DNA from: Gemmatimonadota bacterium
GTDB taxonomy: Bacteria; Gemmatimonadota; Gemmatimonadetes; Gemmatimonadales; Gemmatimonadaceae
NCBI GenBank assembly: GCA_003223455.1
Contig: QHVE01000046.1
Span: forward strand, 1 to 42,114
Length of the DNA: 42,114 nt
Direction of reading: 5' to 3'
Part shown: piece after piece, positions 16,362 through 24,014 of the stretch
How the letters are laid out: the number at the start of each line of letters is the position of its first letter
How positions within the stretch are numbered: the first letter of the stretch is position 1
The notes under the pieces: generated by a model
Database searches by the model: none
What the model saw: only the letters and a program-made list of their open reading frames with translations
What the model was told of the DNA's origin: nothing
Program-made: the position numbers and the translations under genes

Positions 16362-17948
16362 CTAGTTCCGTGCGGTAAACCTGGCCCGGAACTGCACCCA
16401 CGCTGACTGCGGCTTCGACCCCGGCGCCGGGGTGTGCGCCGGCTCGAACCGGAAGCTCGACAGCGCGTTTCGCACGGCTGCGGTGAACAGCTCGTGCTCC
16501 GATTGCATGACCCGCATGCTCGACGGGTCGACGCGCCCCTTCTCGTTGACGCGGAGCTGAACGACGACTTCGCCCTCGACGCGCTGCGCGCGCAGCTCGT
16601 CGGGAAAGCGAAGAGTCGGCGCGGTGATGAGCACGGGGGGCGTCACTGTGGCGTCGTCGTTCCGCGCGGCGGACAACACACCACCTCCCGCTACGATCGG
16701 ATCCGGCTCGGCGTCGCGTCCGAGCTTCGTCGCGGCGCGCACGAGGGAATCCACGCTCGGCACGGCGATCTTCGGAACGACGAGCCGGCGGAAGCTGGGC
16801 AGGGCGATCGAGAGGCCCGCTGCGGCTGAATGCGCGTCCGGCGCCGACTGCGTGGCCGTAGGCGTCGGAGTGGTGCGTGATCCGCTCGGTGTCGCCTCGG
16901 GCCCGGACGCCGCCGCCGCGTACGATCCCGCGCTCGACGCCGGTGTGAGAATCGCGTTGTGCGGCGCCGCGCCGGACGGGGCCCGCTCGGTCTCGCTCCT
17001 GCCGATGGATCTGAATCCGAAGCCGGCGACGGTGAGCACGACCACCGCCGCGGCAGCCGATGCGAATCGAATCGTCCGCGTGTCCGACCATCGTCGCCCC
17101 CGCATCGTGCTCGGCGAAATGTCCACGACGGGGATGATCTGCGTCTGCGCGAACAGTGCTGCCGTGTCGGCTGTCGGTGATACCAGCTCGACGCCATGCC
17201 ACGGCGTCGGCACGCGCGGTGTGGGTAGCGGCGGCGCGACTTCGGGCGGCACGATGGGCGCCGGTGCCGGCTCGGCTCTCGAAGTCTGGGCGACGAAGGG
17301 ATGCTCGGCCGCTGCCGCGATCGACTCGATGTGACGGCGATGCAGATCGATCAGACGGGCGTGCAGCGCGTGCACGGTGGAGTGATCCGCACCGAGCGCG
17401 CGCTCGCGCCTGAGAAGCGCGCGCTGCAGATGCACGAGCGCCTCGGCGATCTTTCCGCGCGCCGCACACGTCTCCGAGAGCTGCTCGAGCGTGATGACGA
17501 TCGCCATGTGATCCGGCGCGAGCACGTCCTCGCGAATCCGCAGCGCCTGCCGGTACAGCTGTTCCGCGCCTGCCTCGTCACCGAGTCCGCGCTTCGCGAC
17601 GGCGAGTCCGGAGAGCGCTGTCGCAACGTCGGGATGACGGTCGCCCTTGGCGCGCGCGATCAGGAGCAGCCGCTCGAGAATCGGCTCGGCGCGCGCGTGA
17701 TCCGACTGTCGGAGGTGCAGCCGACTCAACTCGTTCAACGCCGGGCCGAGTGTCGGGTGCTCCGCGCCCGGATGCCGGTCAACGATAACAATCGCTTCCG
17801 AGATGAGTCGGTCGGCTTCCGAGTATCGGCCGAGCTTCTGCTCGAGCGTGCCGAGTCGAACGAGCGCCGCGACGTGCTCCCGCTGGAGGGTCGGATCGCT
17901 ACGTGTCGCTTCGATGTCCGCGTTCAGCGTCTCGCCCGCAACATCCAT
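16362..17948 (-). CDS. TPR / transmembrane / TonB C-terminal domain fusion
   Basis: The 528-residue product has an N-terminal TPR-like helical region (about 1-195; VAALVRLGTLEQKLGRYSEADRLI, ATALSGLAVAKRGLGDEAGAEQLYRQAL, EALVHLQRALLRRERALG), as in kinesin-light-chain-type repeats. A Pro-rich stretch precedes one membrane segment at about 293-313 (FASAAAAVVVLTVAGFGF). Then comes a long Ala/Pro/Ser/Thr-rich span, and a TonB C-terminal domain at about 440-527 (LRFPDELRAQRVEGEVVVQLRVNEKGRV ... RFEPA). Classical TonB has its membrane helix at the very N-terminus; here some 290 cytoplasmic residues come first, so the protein could couple a cytoplasmic partner to the periplasm. No ExbB/ExbD genes are nearby. 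The start lacks a clear ribosome-binding site. Confidence 0.85.
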   Translation of the reverse strand: MDVAGETLNADIEATRSDPTLQREHVAALVRLGTLEQKLGRYSEADRLISEAIVIVDRHPGAEHPTLGPALNELSRLHLRQSDHARAEPILERLLLIARAKGDRHPDVATALSGLAVAKRGLGDEAGAEQLYRQALRIREDVLAPDHMAIVITLEQLSETCAARGKIAEALVHLQRALLRRERALGADHSTVHALHARLIDLHRRHIESIAAAAEHPFVAQTSRAEPAPAPIVPPEVAPPLPTPRVPTPWHGVELVSPTADTAALFAQTQIIPVVDISPSTMRGRRWSDTRTIRFASAAAAVVVLTVAGFGFRSIGRSETERAPSGAAPHNAILTPASSAGSYAAAASGPEATPSGSRTTPTPTATQSAPDAHSAAAGLSIALPSFRRLVVPKIAVPSVDSLVRAATKLGRDAEPDPIVAGGGVLSAARNDDATVTPPVLITAPTLRFPDELRAQRVEGEVVVQLRVNEKGRVDPSSMRVMQSEHELFTAAVRNALSSFRFEPAHTPAPGSKPQSAWVQFRARFTARN

Positions 17949-18069
17949 GTGTCACACCGTGATGTGGCCCCGAAACCTTACGTCAGCGACGTCGCCTTAT
18001 CCGGACGAATCGTTCGGGCGGAGGATACGAGGGTAGCGAGCACAGCAATTCACGGGATCGCTTGCGATC

Positions 18070-20733
18070 CTACGACGTCAGCAACGGCGCGAGCCGCGCC
18101 AGCGCGCCTGTCAGGTCCGGAATCTCGCTCAACACAGCATGCATCGGATCCGCACCGAGGCGCTCCATGCGGTCGATGGCATTGCGCATCGTGTAGTCCC
18201 GCGGATCCAGGCCGTCCACGACTTCGTCCCACTGCAGCGGCATCGACACCGTCGCTCCGGGCTCCGGACGAACGCTGAACGGCGCAACGATCGTCTGGCC
18301 GTGTCGGTTCTGCAGATAATCGAGATACACCTTGTCGCCGCGCCTCGTCACCTGACGCGTGATCGTCGCCACATCGCCGACTTCGCGCAGCATGACGCGC
18401 GCGAGCAGCTCGCCGAGGGTGCGCGACTGCTCGTACGTGCACAGGCGGCCGAGCGGCACGAGGACGTGCAGCCCCGTCTTGCCCGTCGTCTTCACGTAGT
18501 GCTGGAGCCCGATCTGCTCGCACAGCCGGTGCAGCACCTGCGCGCAGCGGATCACGTCGGAGAACGGCGCCTCTTTCGGATCGAGGTCGATCACGCACCA
18601 GTCGCATTGCTCGAGCGACCCGACGCTCGACGCCCAGACGTGAACAGGGATGCAGCCAAGGTTCGCGATGTAGAGCAGGGAATCCTCGTCGTCGCAGACG
18701 AAGTACTTCACGGTGCGCTGGCTCTCCTCGCTCCAGATGGGATGCGTGCGGATCCACTCGGGCGCGAACTCGGGCGCATCCTTCTGATAGAACTGCTTGC
18801 CGTGGATGCCGTCGGGGAAGCGCGTCATCACCAGTGGGCGGTTTCTCAGGTACGGCAGCATCCATCCGGACACGGCGCGGTAGTAGTCGATCAGATCGCC
18901 CTTCGTATAGTTCTCGGCCGGCCAGTAGACCTTCTTGAGGTTGGAGAATGACGTGAGGTGCGGAGTCCTCGACTCCGCGCTTCGCGCTGCGCTCGGAATG
19001 ACGACTGTTGCCGTCATCCCGAGCGCAGTCGAGGGATCTGCACTTCCCGTCGTCATCCCGAGCGAAGTCGGGGGATCCGCACTCGGTGCTCTCGGCGCCC
19101 GCTCGCACTCATCCGGCCGCTTGTCGTCGCGGAGGCGCACGAAGGACGAGTGCCTCAGCAGCCCGTCCGGCGTGATGTCGCGGTACCGCACCTCGCACAC
19201 GTATCGCGGCTCGACCCATGTGGTGGTCGCCGTCTCGGGGATGCCTTCGCTCGGCAGCGGTGCCTGGCCCGGCGTGACGGCCATGCCGTGGCAGGGCGCA
19301 TCCCGCCGGATGTCGGGCGAGATCAGGGCGATGAGCTCCGCGAGCGTCGCGTCGTCCATCCCGGTGCCGACGCGGCCGACGTAGCACGGGTGGCCCTCGA
19401 CGAACTCCGCGAGCTGCAGCGCACCGATGAACGCGCGCGTGCCCTTTGGTTGCGTGTAGCCGACGATCACGAAATCGCCCGTGCGGTCGGCCTTGATCTT
19501 GAGCCAGCTGGCCGAACGACCGGCGGTGTATCTGCTCTGCGTATTCTTGGCGATGATCCCCTCGAGCCCGAGCTTCTCGACCTCGCGATACATCGCCTCT
19601 CCCTCGCGCGGTATGTAGTCGAGCCCCCGCACGGCGCCGAGCCGCGGGACGATCTCCGCCAGCAGCCGGCGGCGCTCGAGAAGTGGAACGTCACGCAGAT
19701 CGAAGTCCTCGAACGCCACGAGGTCGAAGGCGAAGAACGCCGCCGGCCGCTCCACCGCGGCCTGACGGATGTCGAGCGTGTTCGAGAGCCTGCCGCGCCG
19801 CTGGAGCTGGGCGAAGCTCGGCTTCCCCTGCGCATCGAGCACGGTGACTTCGCCGTCGAGGATGCAGGCGTCGTGCGGCAGTGCCTTCAACGCGCGCACG
19901 ACCTCAGGGAAGACGGCCGTGTAATCGATCCCATTGCGCGAGAGGAGCAGTACCTCGTGGCCCCGCTTAGCGGCGAGGATGCGGTAGCCGTCCAGCTTGA
20001 GCTCGAAGATCCAGTCGTCGCTCGTGAAGGCGTCGTCGCGCGACTCGGCGAACATGAGCTCCATCGAGCGCGGATCGACACGAGATTTCGGGGCGCCCGT
20101 CGCCGCCACGGCCGCGCGCAGCGTCGTCGCCGGCCGTTCGCCCGCCTTCACCTGCTCCACGGTGAGCCCCGAGAGCACCGACGTCTCGTCGAACTCGTCG
20201 CCCGGCGACTTCACGAAAGCGTCGCGCTCCTTGAGCAGGAGCCAGTCCTTCTCGCTGCGCTTCGTCTTCACCAGCGCCCACTTGCCGCGGAGCTTGTATC
20301 CCTTCAGCTCGAACGCGAGCTTCCCTTTCTCCAGTCCTTCCCGCCAATCCTCCAGCGGCACCCACTCGCCGCGGTCCCACACGATGATCCCGCCGGCGCC
20401 GTAGTTGCCCTCGGGGATGATCCCCTCGAAGTCACCGTACTCGATCGGATGATCCTCGACGCGCACGGCGAGGCGCTTGTCGGCCATGTCGTACGACGGA
20501 CCTTTCGGCACCGCCCACGATTTGAGCACGCCGTCCATCTCCATCCGCAGATCGAAGTGGAGATGACTCGCTGCATGCTTGTGCACGACGAACAGCCGCC
20601 CGGGGACGACCGAGACGGTGCCGACCGGCTCCGGCGATGAATCGGGGGAGCGCTTGGCGCGATATCCGGCGAGGCTGTCCACCGTCTGAGCCGGAGTTTC
20701 TTCGGGTCGCGGAGGGTCACCTTGTCGTGGCAT
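18070..20733 (-). CDS. ligD: ATP-dependent DNA ligase D (NHEJ), phosphoesterase-ligase-polymerase
   Basis: The 887-residue protein has the three LigD modules in the order phosphoesterase, ligase, polymerase. The 3'-phosphoesterase (about 40-185) shows HKHAASHLHFDLR and HPIEYGDFEG. The ligase domain carries the adenylation motif FELKLDGYR with nucleophile Lys246, then DGEV and EGIIAK, and an OB-fold to about residue 530. The primase-like polymerase (about 597-880) has catalytic Asp716 and Asp718 in IDLDP. LigD with Ku fills, trims and seals double-strand breaks. The ligase-polymerase linker (about 551-592) is encoded by three copies of a short repeat and reads SADPPTSLGMTTG, SADPSTALGMTAT, then an inverted copy. 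This linker is unlike the rest of the protein but keeps the frame. It is divergent from ku, with 109 bases between start codons. Confidence 0.96.
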   Translation of the reverse strand: MPRQGDPPRPEETPAQTVDSLAGYRAKRSPDSSPEPVGTVSVVPGRLFVVHKHAASHLHFDLRMEMDGVLKSWAVPKGPSYDMADKRLAVRVEDHPIEYGDFEGIIPEGNYGAGGIIVWDRGEWVPLEDWREGLEKGKLAFELKGYKLRGKWALVKTKRSEKDWLLLKERDAFVKSPGDEFDETSVLSGLTVEQVKAGERPATTLRAAVAATGAPKSRVDPRSMELMFAESRDDAFTSDDWIFELKLDGYRILAAKRGHEVLLLSRNGIDYTAVFPEVVRALKALPHDACILDGEVTVLDAQGKPSFAQLQRRGRLSNTLDIRQAAVERPAAFFAFDLVAFEDFDLRDVPLLERRRLLAEIVPRLGAVRGLDYIPREGEAMYREVEKLGLEGIIAKNTQSRYTAGRSASWLKIKADRTGDFVIVGYTQPKGTRAFIGALQLAEFVEGHPCYVGRVGTGMDDATLAELIALISPDIRRDAPCHGMAVTPGQAPLPSEGIPETATTTWVEPRYVCEVRYRDITPDGLLRHSSFVRLRDDKRPDECERAPRAPSADPPTSLGMTTGSADPSTALGMTATVVIPSAARSAESRTPHLTSFSNLKKVYWPAENYTKGDLIDYYRAVSGWMLPYLRNRPLVMTRFPDGIHGKQFYQKDAPEFAPEWIRTHPIWSEESQRTVKYFVCDDEDSLLYIANLGCIPVHVWASSVGSLEQCDWCVIDLDPKEAPFSDVIRCAQVLHRLCEQIGLQHYVKTTGKTGLHVLVPLGRLCTYEQSRTLGELLARVMLREVGDVATITRQVTRRGDKVYLDYLQNRHGQTIVAPFSVRPEPGATVSMPLQWDEVVDGLDPRDYTMRNAIDRMERLGADPMHAVLSEIPDLTGALARLAPLLTS
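18958..19002 (-). repeat. Interspersed repeat copy A (long form, inverted relative to B and C) inside ligD
   Basis: Read on the reverse strand it begins GTCATTCCGAGCGCAG and ends TCGAGGACTCCGCAC. Between them is a 14-base insert with a GCGCGAAGCGC palindrome, absent from copies B and C. Together with B it can form a long stem. It lies in frame within the ligase-polymerase linker of LigD. Confidence 0.8.
19013..19043 (+). repeat. Interspersed repeat copy B inside ligD
   Basis: A 31-base unit starting GTCATCCCGAGCGCAGTCG and ending GGGATCTGCAC. It matches copy C at 28 of 31 positions and copy A in inverted orientation. B and C are spaced by exactly 39 bases (13 codons), so the protein shows a 13-residue tandem repeat. 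Confidence 0.85.
19052..19082 (+). repeat. Interspersed repeat copy C inside ligD
   Basis: A 31-base unit starting GTCATCCCGAGCGAAGTCG and ending GGGATCCGCAC, a direct copy of B. On the reverse (coding) strand of ligD it encodes part of SADPPTSLGMTTG. Confidence 0.85.
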
Positions 20734-20755
20734 CTTCGTCTGTCAGTCGCCTGTT

Positions 20756-20774
20756 GAGGTGCGGAATCCTCGAC
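20756..20774 (-). repeat. Degraded repeat fragment between ligD and ku
   Basis: Read on the reverse strand this is GTCGAGGATTCCGCACCTC. It differs by one base in 19 from the end of repeat copy A plus its flanking CTC within ligD. A possible far end (CGCTCGGAAC) lies near 20807-20816. It sits in the divergent ligD/ku promoter region. Confidence 0.6.
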
Positions 20775-20842
20775 GCGCGAATCCCGCCTTGAGCGATGTC
20801 GATGCTCGCTCGGAACGCCCCACACCTTGTCCGGTCGCCACC

Positions 20843-21652
20843 ATGCCGCCACGCTCGATCGCCAACGCCACCATCTCGTTCGGTCTCGTCTCCGTCCCGG
20901 TGAATCTCTACTCGTCCGCCGAGTCGAAGACGAGTGTGTCGTTCAATATGCTGCACAAGAAGTGTGGGGGGCGGCTGAAGCAGCAGTACATCTGCCCCAA
21001 GGACAACAACGAAGTGGTCGGCCGCGACGAAACGGTCAAGGGCTACGAATTCGCCAAGGACCAGTATGTCGTCTTCTCCGCCGAGGAGATCAAGGCGGTG
21101 GAGGAGAAGGCGACGAACATGATCGACGTCATCGAGTTCATCCCTCTCGCGCAGGTACAGCGCGAGTACCTCGACAAGGTCTACTTCCTCGGCCCGGACA
21201 AAGGGGGCGAACGGGCCTATCGGCTCCTCTGCGAGGCGCTGATGCAGACGGGCCGTGCAGCGCTCGGTCAGTACGCCGCGCGCGGCAAGCAGAACCTGAT
21301 TCTCATTCGCCCCGTGAACGGCATCCTTGCGATGGAGTGCCTTCACTACGCGGATGAGGTACGGTCCACGACCGACGTGCCCGTGCCCGACGGCGAGGTG
21401 AAGCCACTCGAGCTGGCGCTGGCGAAGCAGCTCATCGAGGCGGCCGCGAACGATGCATTCGAGCCGAGCAAGTATCGCGATACGGTGCGCGATCGCGTGA
21501 TGGAGACGATCCAGCGCAAGGTGGACGGTCAGGACATCACGACGGATCTCGCCGTCGACGGCGGGAGCAAGGTGCTCGACCTGATGGAAGCGCTCAAGGC
21601 GAGCCTCGCCGGCGTGCAGAAGGACGCGGACGCCAAGGTGAAGGTCTCGTAG
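20843..21652 (+). CDS. ku: Bacterial Ku, DNA-end-binding protein of NHEJ
   Basis: The 269-residue protein begins MPPRSIANATISFGLVSVPVNLYS, the conserved Ku core start, followed by HKKCGGRLKQQYICPKDN, VKGYEFAKDQYVVFSAEEI and FLGPDKGGERAYRLLCEALMQTGRAALGQYAARGKQNLILIRP. Ku forms a homodimeric ring that threads onto broken DNA ends and recruits LigD, encoded divergently next door. The length is normal for the family; there is no long Lys-rich C-terminal tail of the type some Ku proteins use to bind DNA. The two cysteines near residues 41 and 50 are not enough for a zinc site alone. The ATG at 20843 is chosen by homology to the family start; an in-frame extension of 28 residues upstream is unlike Ku. 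A 7-bp hairpin follows the stop. Confidence 0.96.
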   Translation: MPPRSIANATISFGLVSVPVNLYSSAESKTSVSFNMLHKKCGGRLKQQYICPKDNNEVVGRDETVKGYEFAKDQYVVFSAEEIKAVEEKATNMIDVIEFIPLAQVQREYLDKVYFLGPDKGGERAYRLLCEALMQTGRAALGQYAARGKQNLILIRPVNGILAMECLHYADEVRSTTDVPVPDGEVKPLELALAKQLIEAAANDAFEPSKYRDTVRDRVMETIQRKVDGQDITTDLAVDGGSKVLDLMEALKASLAGVQKDADAKVKVS

Positions 21653-21660
21653 CGCTCAGT

Positions 21661-21681
21661 CGATCCGCACGCCTCGGATCG
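21661..21681. terminator. Small hairpin between ku and the convergent patatin gene
   Basis: CGATCCG (21661-21667) pairs with CGGATCG (21675-21681) around a seven-base loop. It starts 9 bases after the ku stop codon. No U-tract follows on either strand, so this is only a possible shared terminator. Confidence 0.35.
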
Positions 21682-21696
21682 GTGCGCGACTGCGGC

Positions 21697-23928
21697 TCAA
21701 CGCCACAGGCGCCCGAACCCGACGTGAAGCATCCGCTCTCCACTGCCCACGCTGTAGCTGATCACGGCAGGGCCGAGCAGTGTCTCGAGGATCGTCCCGA
21801 ATCCGAGTTGCGTGTAGATCGGCGTCGACGCGTGCAGGTCGAACGCGGATCCCGATTCGAGCCAGCCGCCGACGATGATGGGGCCACCCAGAAAGTCCGG
21901 TAGCCGCCCGACGACGCGGAGATATCCGCCCGTGAGAGCCGCGTAGTAGTCGCCGCGCCGTGCTCCGAGGGAGAACGCGTCGAGGCGGAACGGAACGCCG
22001 AGCACGAACTGGTCGGTCGGAAGCGGCGATGCGCCGAACGACGAGCCCACGCCTCCCACGGCGAAGACGCGTTGCGACTTCTCGGCCCAGGGCCAGAAGT
22101 AGGAGCTCACGAGCTCCGCCTGGGTGAGCCCGACGTTGGACCGAGCACCATCGAACGACGCCGGCAAGCTCGGCGTGCTCATGACGTGCCGCGCGTATCC
22201 CACGACGCGAAGCCCTTCGGACGGCACCACCGGGCTGTCCTGGTCGTCGTAGATGGCCGACGCCAGAAGCTGGGACTGCGGTCCGCTCAGCGAGGGAAGA
22301 CCGGGATTGCCGACGTCGACCCGCGCCGAGTAGTGGCCGGCCTGTACCCCGGCGCGCAGCTCGAGGTGCCGGCCGGGTGTGAGCCCCACGTCGAGCTGAC
22401 CGAACTCCACCGTCTCGCCGTATTGGGCGACGATCGCGTCGCCATTGTTCGTGAAGTCGAACCGGCGCTTCGCTGCGCCGAGCGTCACCGCGCCGAACAC
22501 CATCGAGCTGCCGAACCCGTCGCGCAATTCGGCGCCCAGCCGAGGGTTCGTGCCGAGCGCGCCATCGACACGAAGCTCCGATCCCGGCGTGAGGACGTCG
22601 AAGGCGAGAAATCGTCCCGCGACCTGAAGCGTGAACTCGTCGCTCGTGAGGTTCTGAGCGCTGAGACCGACCATGAGGATCGGCGGGGCGCCGCGACGCG
22701 GGATGGCGCGGATCAACAGGACGTGACCGCCCTCGTCGTCGCGCACGAGCTCCCATTTGATCGTGAGATACCGATCGAAGCCGCTGAAGTAGTTGATGTC
22801 GTGCTCCAGCGCGCGGACATCGAGGGCCCGACCGACGAGCGGAGCGAGACGGCGCCGAATCAACCGCTCGTCGTTCCGGGTCGCACCTCGAACGTCGAGC
22901 GCGGCAATGGACGGCAAGTGCGGGCGACGGCGGGCGGCGCGTGTCGACTGATACCGCTGCCACGTGGCGTCGTCGACCGCCAGAGTGAGGAGTTGCGTCC
23001 GCTGCGCTTCGGCGCCCTGGTACCCCGCCTCCTCCAGCGCCTTGGCGTGGCGCCAATCGAACCCGCTGAACATCCGCACGGGAGGATTGACGACGATGTC
23101 CGCCGCCGCCATGCCGCGCCGGGTGTTCGCGCGCATCATCGCGCCCGTCGTGCTGTTGATGAGACCGAACGCCGAGTAGCTCACGTCGCTCGTGTCGGCC
23201 AGCGTACCGACGGAGACGGCGATGACGACATCTGCGCCCATGCTCCGAACGACATCGGCGGGCACATTGTTCATTGCCCCACCATCGACGAGCACCCATG
23301 CTCCCGTCTCGACGGGGGGAAAGATTCCGGGCAGGGACATCGTCGCGCGCATGGCGGTCGGCAGAGGACCGCTGTCGAGCACGATCGGGAGCGACGTCCT
23401 GAGGTCCATCGCGACGCAGCGAAACGGCGTCGGCAGCGAATCGAAGCTGGCGAGGTTGCCGTAGATGCCGCCGATGCGCGCGAGCATCAGATCCACTTGC
23501 TGGCCGTTGTTCAGTGCGACGGGGAAGGCGACACCGTGGCCCATCTGCAGCTCGATGCGCGACGGATACGCACGCATGTCCTCCTTCCGCCGGATGCTCT
23601 TGTACCGGTACGCGGTGCTCCCGAACATCTCGTCCCAGTCGGTCCGGCCGAGCATCGCCTCGAGCTCGTCTGACGACATACCGGCGGCATAGGCGCCGCC
23701 TACGAGGCCGCCCATGCTCGTCCCGGCGATGAGATCGATCGGAATGTGATGCTCCTCGAACCAGCGTATCACACCGACATGCGCGAGTCCCCGCGCGCTG
23801 CCGCCGCCGAACGCGATGCCGATCGTCTTCCGAATCGGCGCGACGGACTGAGCGTGCAGGGTCGACGACAGGAGCACGGACGACAGCAGCGCACGTCCGG
23901 ACAGACGTCGGAGAAGAATCGTGTCCAC
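21697..23928 (-). CDS. Patatin-like phospholipase with POTRA-like and outer-membrane barrel domains
   Basis: The 743-residue product has a signal peptide ending TLHAQS (residue 28). A patatin domain (about 35-300) shows the oxyanion loop GGGSARG, the nucleophile elbow GTSMGG with Ser71, and the dyad partner Asp215 in DGGAMNN. Residues about 325-400 resemble a POTRA domain (AALDVRGATRNDERLIRRRL). The rest is beta-rich with repeated barrel strands and ends in HVGFGRLWR, a typical C-terminal outer-membrane strand with a terminal aromatic/basic residue. The architecture matches PlpD-type (type Vd) and RssA-like barrel-linked patatins, which hydrolyse phospholipids; whether the patatin domain is released cannot be told. 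It converges with ku and follows the divergent-facing NHEJ pair without an evident functional link. Confidence 0.92.
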   Translation of the reverse strand: MDTILLRRLSGRALLSSVLLSSTLHAQSVAPIRKTIGIAFGGGSARGLAHVGVIRWFEEHHIPIDLIAGTSMGGLVGGAYAAGMSSDELEAMLGRTDWDEMFGSTAYRYKSIRRKEDMRAYPSRIELQMGHGVAFPVALNNGQQVDLMLARIGGIYGNLASFDSLPTPFRCVAMDLRTSLPIVLDSGPLPTAMRATMSLPGIFPPVETGAWVLVDGGAMNNVPADVVRSMGADVVIAVSVGTLADTSDVSYSAFGLINSTTGAMMRANTRRGMAAADIVVNPPVRMFSGFDWRHAKALEEAGYQGAEAQRTQLLTLAVDDATWQRYQSTRAARRRPHLPSIAALDVRGATRNDERLIRRRLAPLVGRALDVRALEHDINYFSGFDRYLTIKWELVRDDEGGHVLLIRAIPRRGAPPILMVGLSAQNLTSDEFTLQVAGRFLAFDVLTPGSELRVDGALGTNPRLGAELRDGFGSSMVFGAVTLGAAKRRFDFTNNGDAIVAQYGETVEFGQLDVGLTPGRHLELRAGVQAGHYSARVDVGNPGLPSLSGPQSQLLASAIYDDQDSPVVPSEGLRVVGYARHVMSTPSLPASFDGARSNVGLTQAELVSSYFWPWAEKSQRVFAVGGVGSSFGASPLPTDQFVLGVPFRLDAFSLGARRGDYYAALTGGYLRVVGRLPDFLGGPIIVGGWLESGSAFDLHASTPIYTQLGFGTILETLLGPAVISYSVGSGERMLHVGFGRLWR

Positions 23929-24014
23929 GTCGCCTGCTCTACCGCAGGTGAAGTGCCGTTCCGGCGCGACTCACTGCCGACGATGCTCGGAGGTTGCGTA
24001 CTACGGACGGCGTT

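Noticed and set aside
19013-19082. CRISPR array
   Set aside because: Only two direct units with an 8-base spacer, plus one inverted copy; this is an interspersed repeat, not a repeat-spacer array, and no cas gene is present.
18958-20640. 560-codon plus-strand open frame opposite ligD
   Set aside because: ligD is unmistakable on the minus strand.
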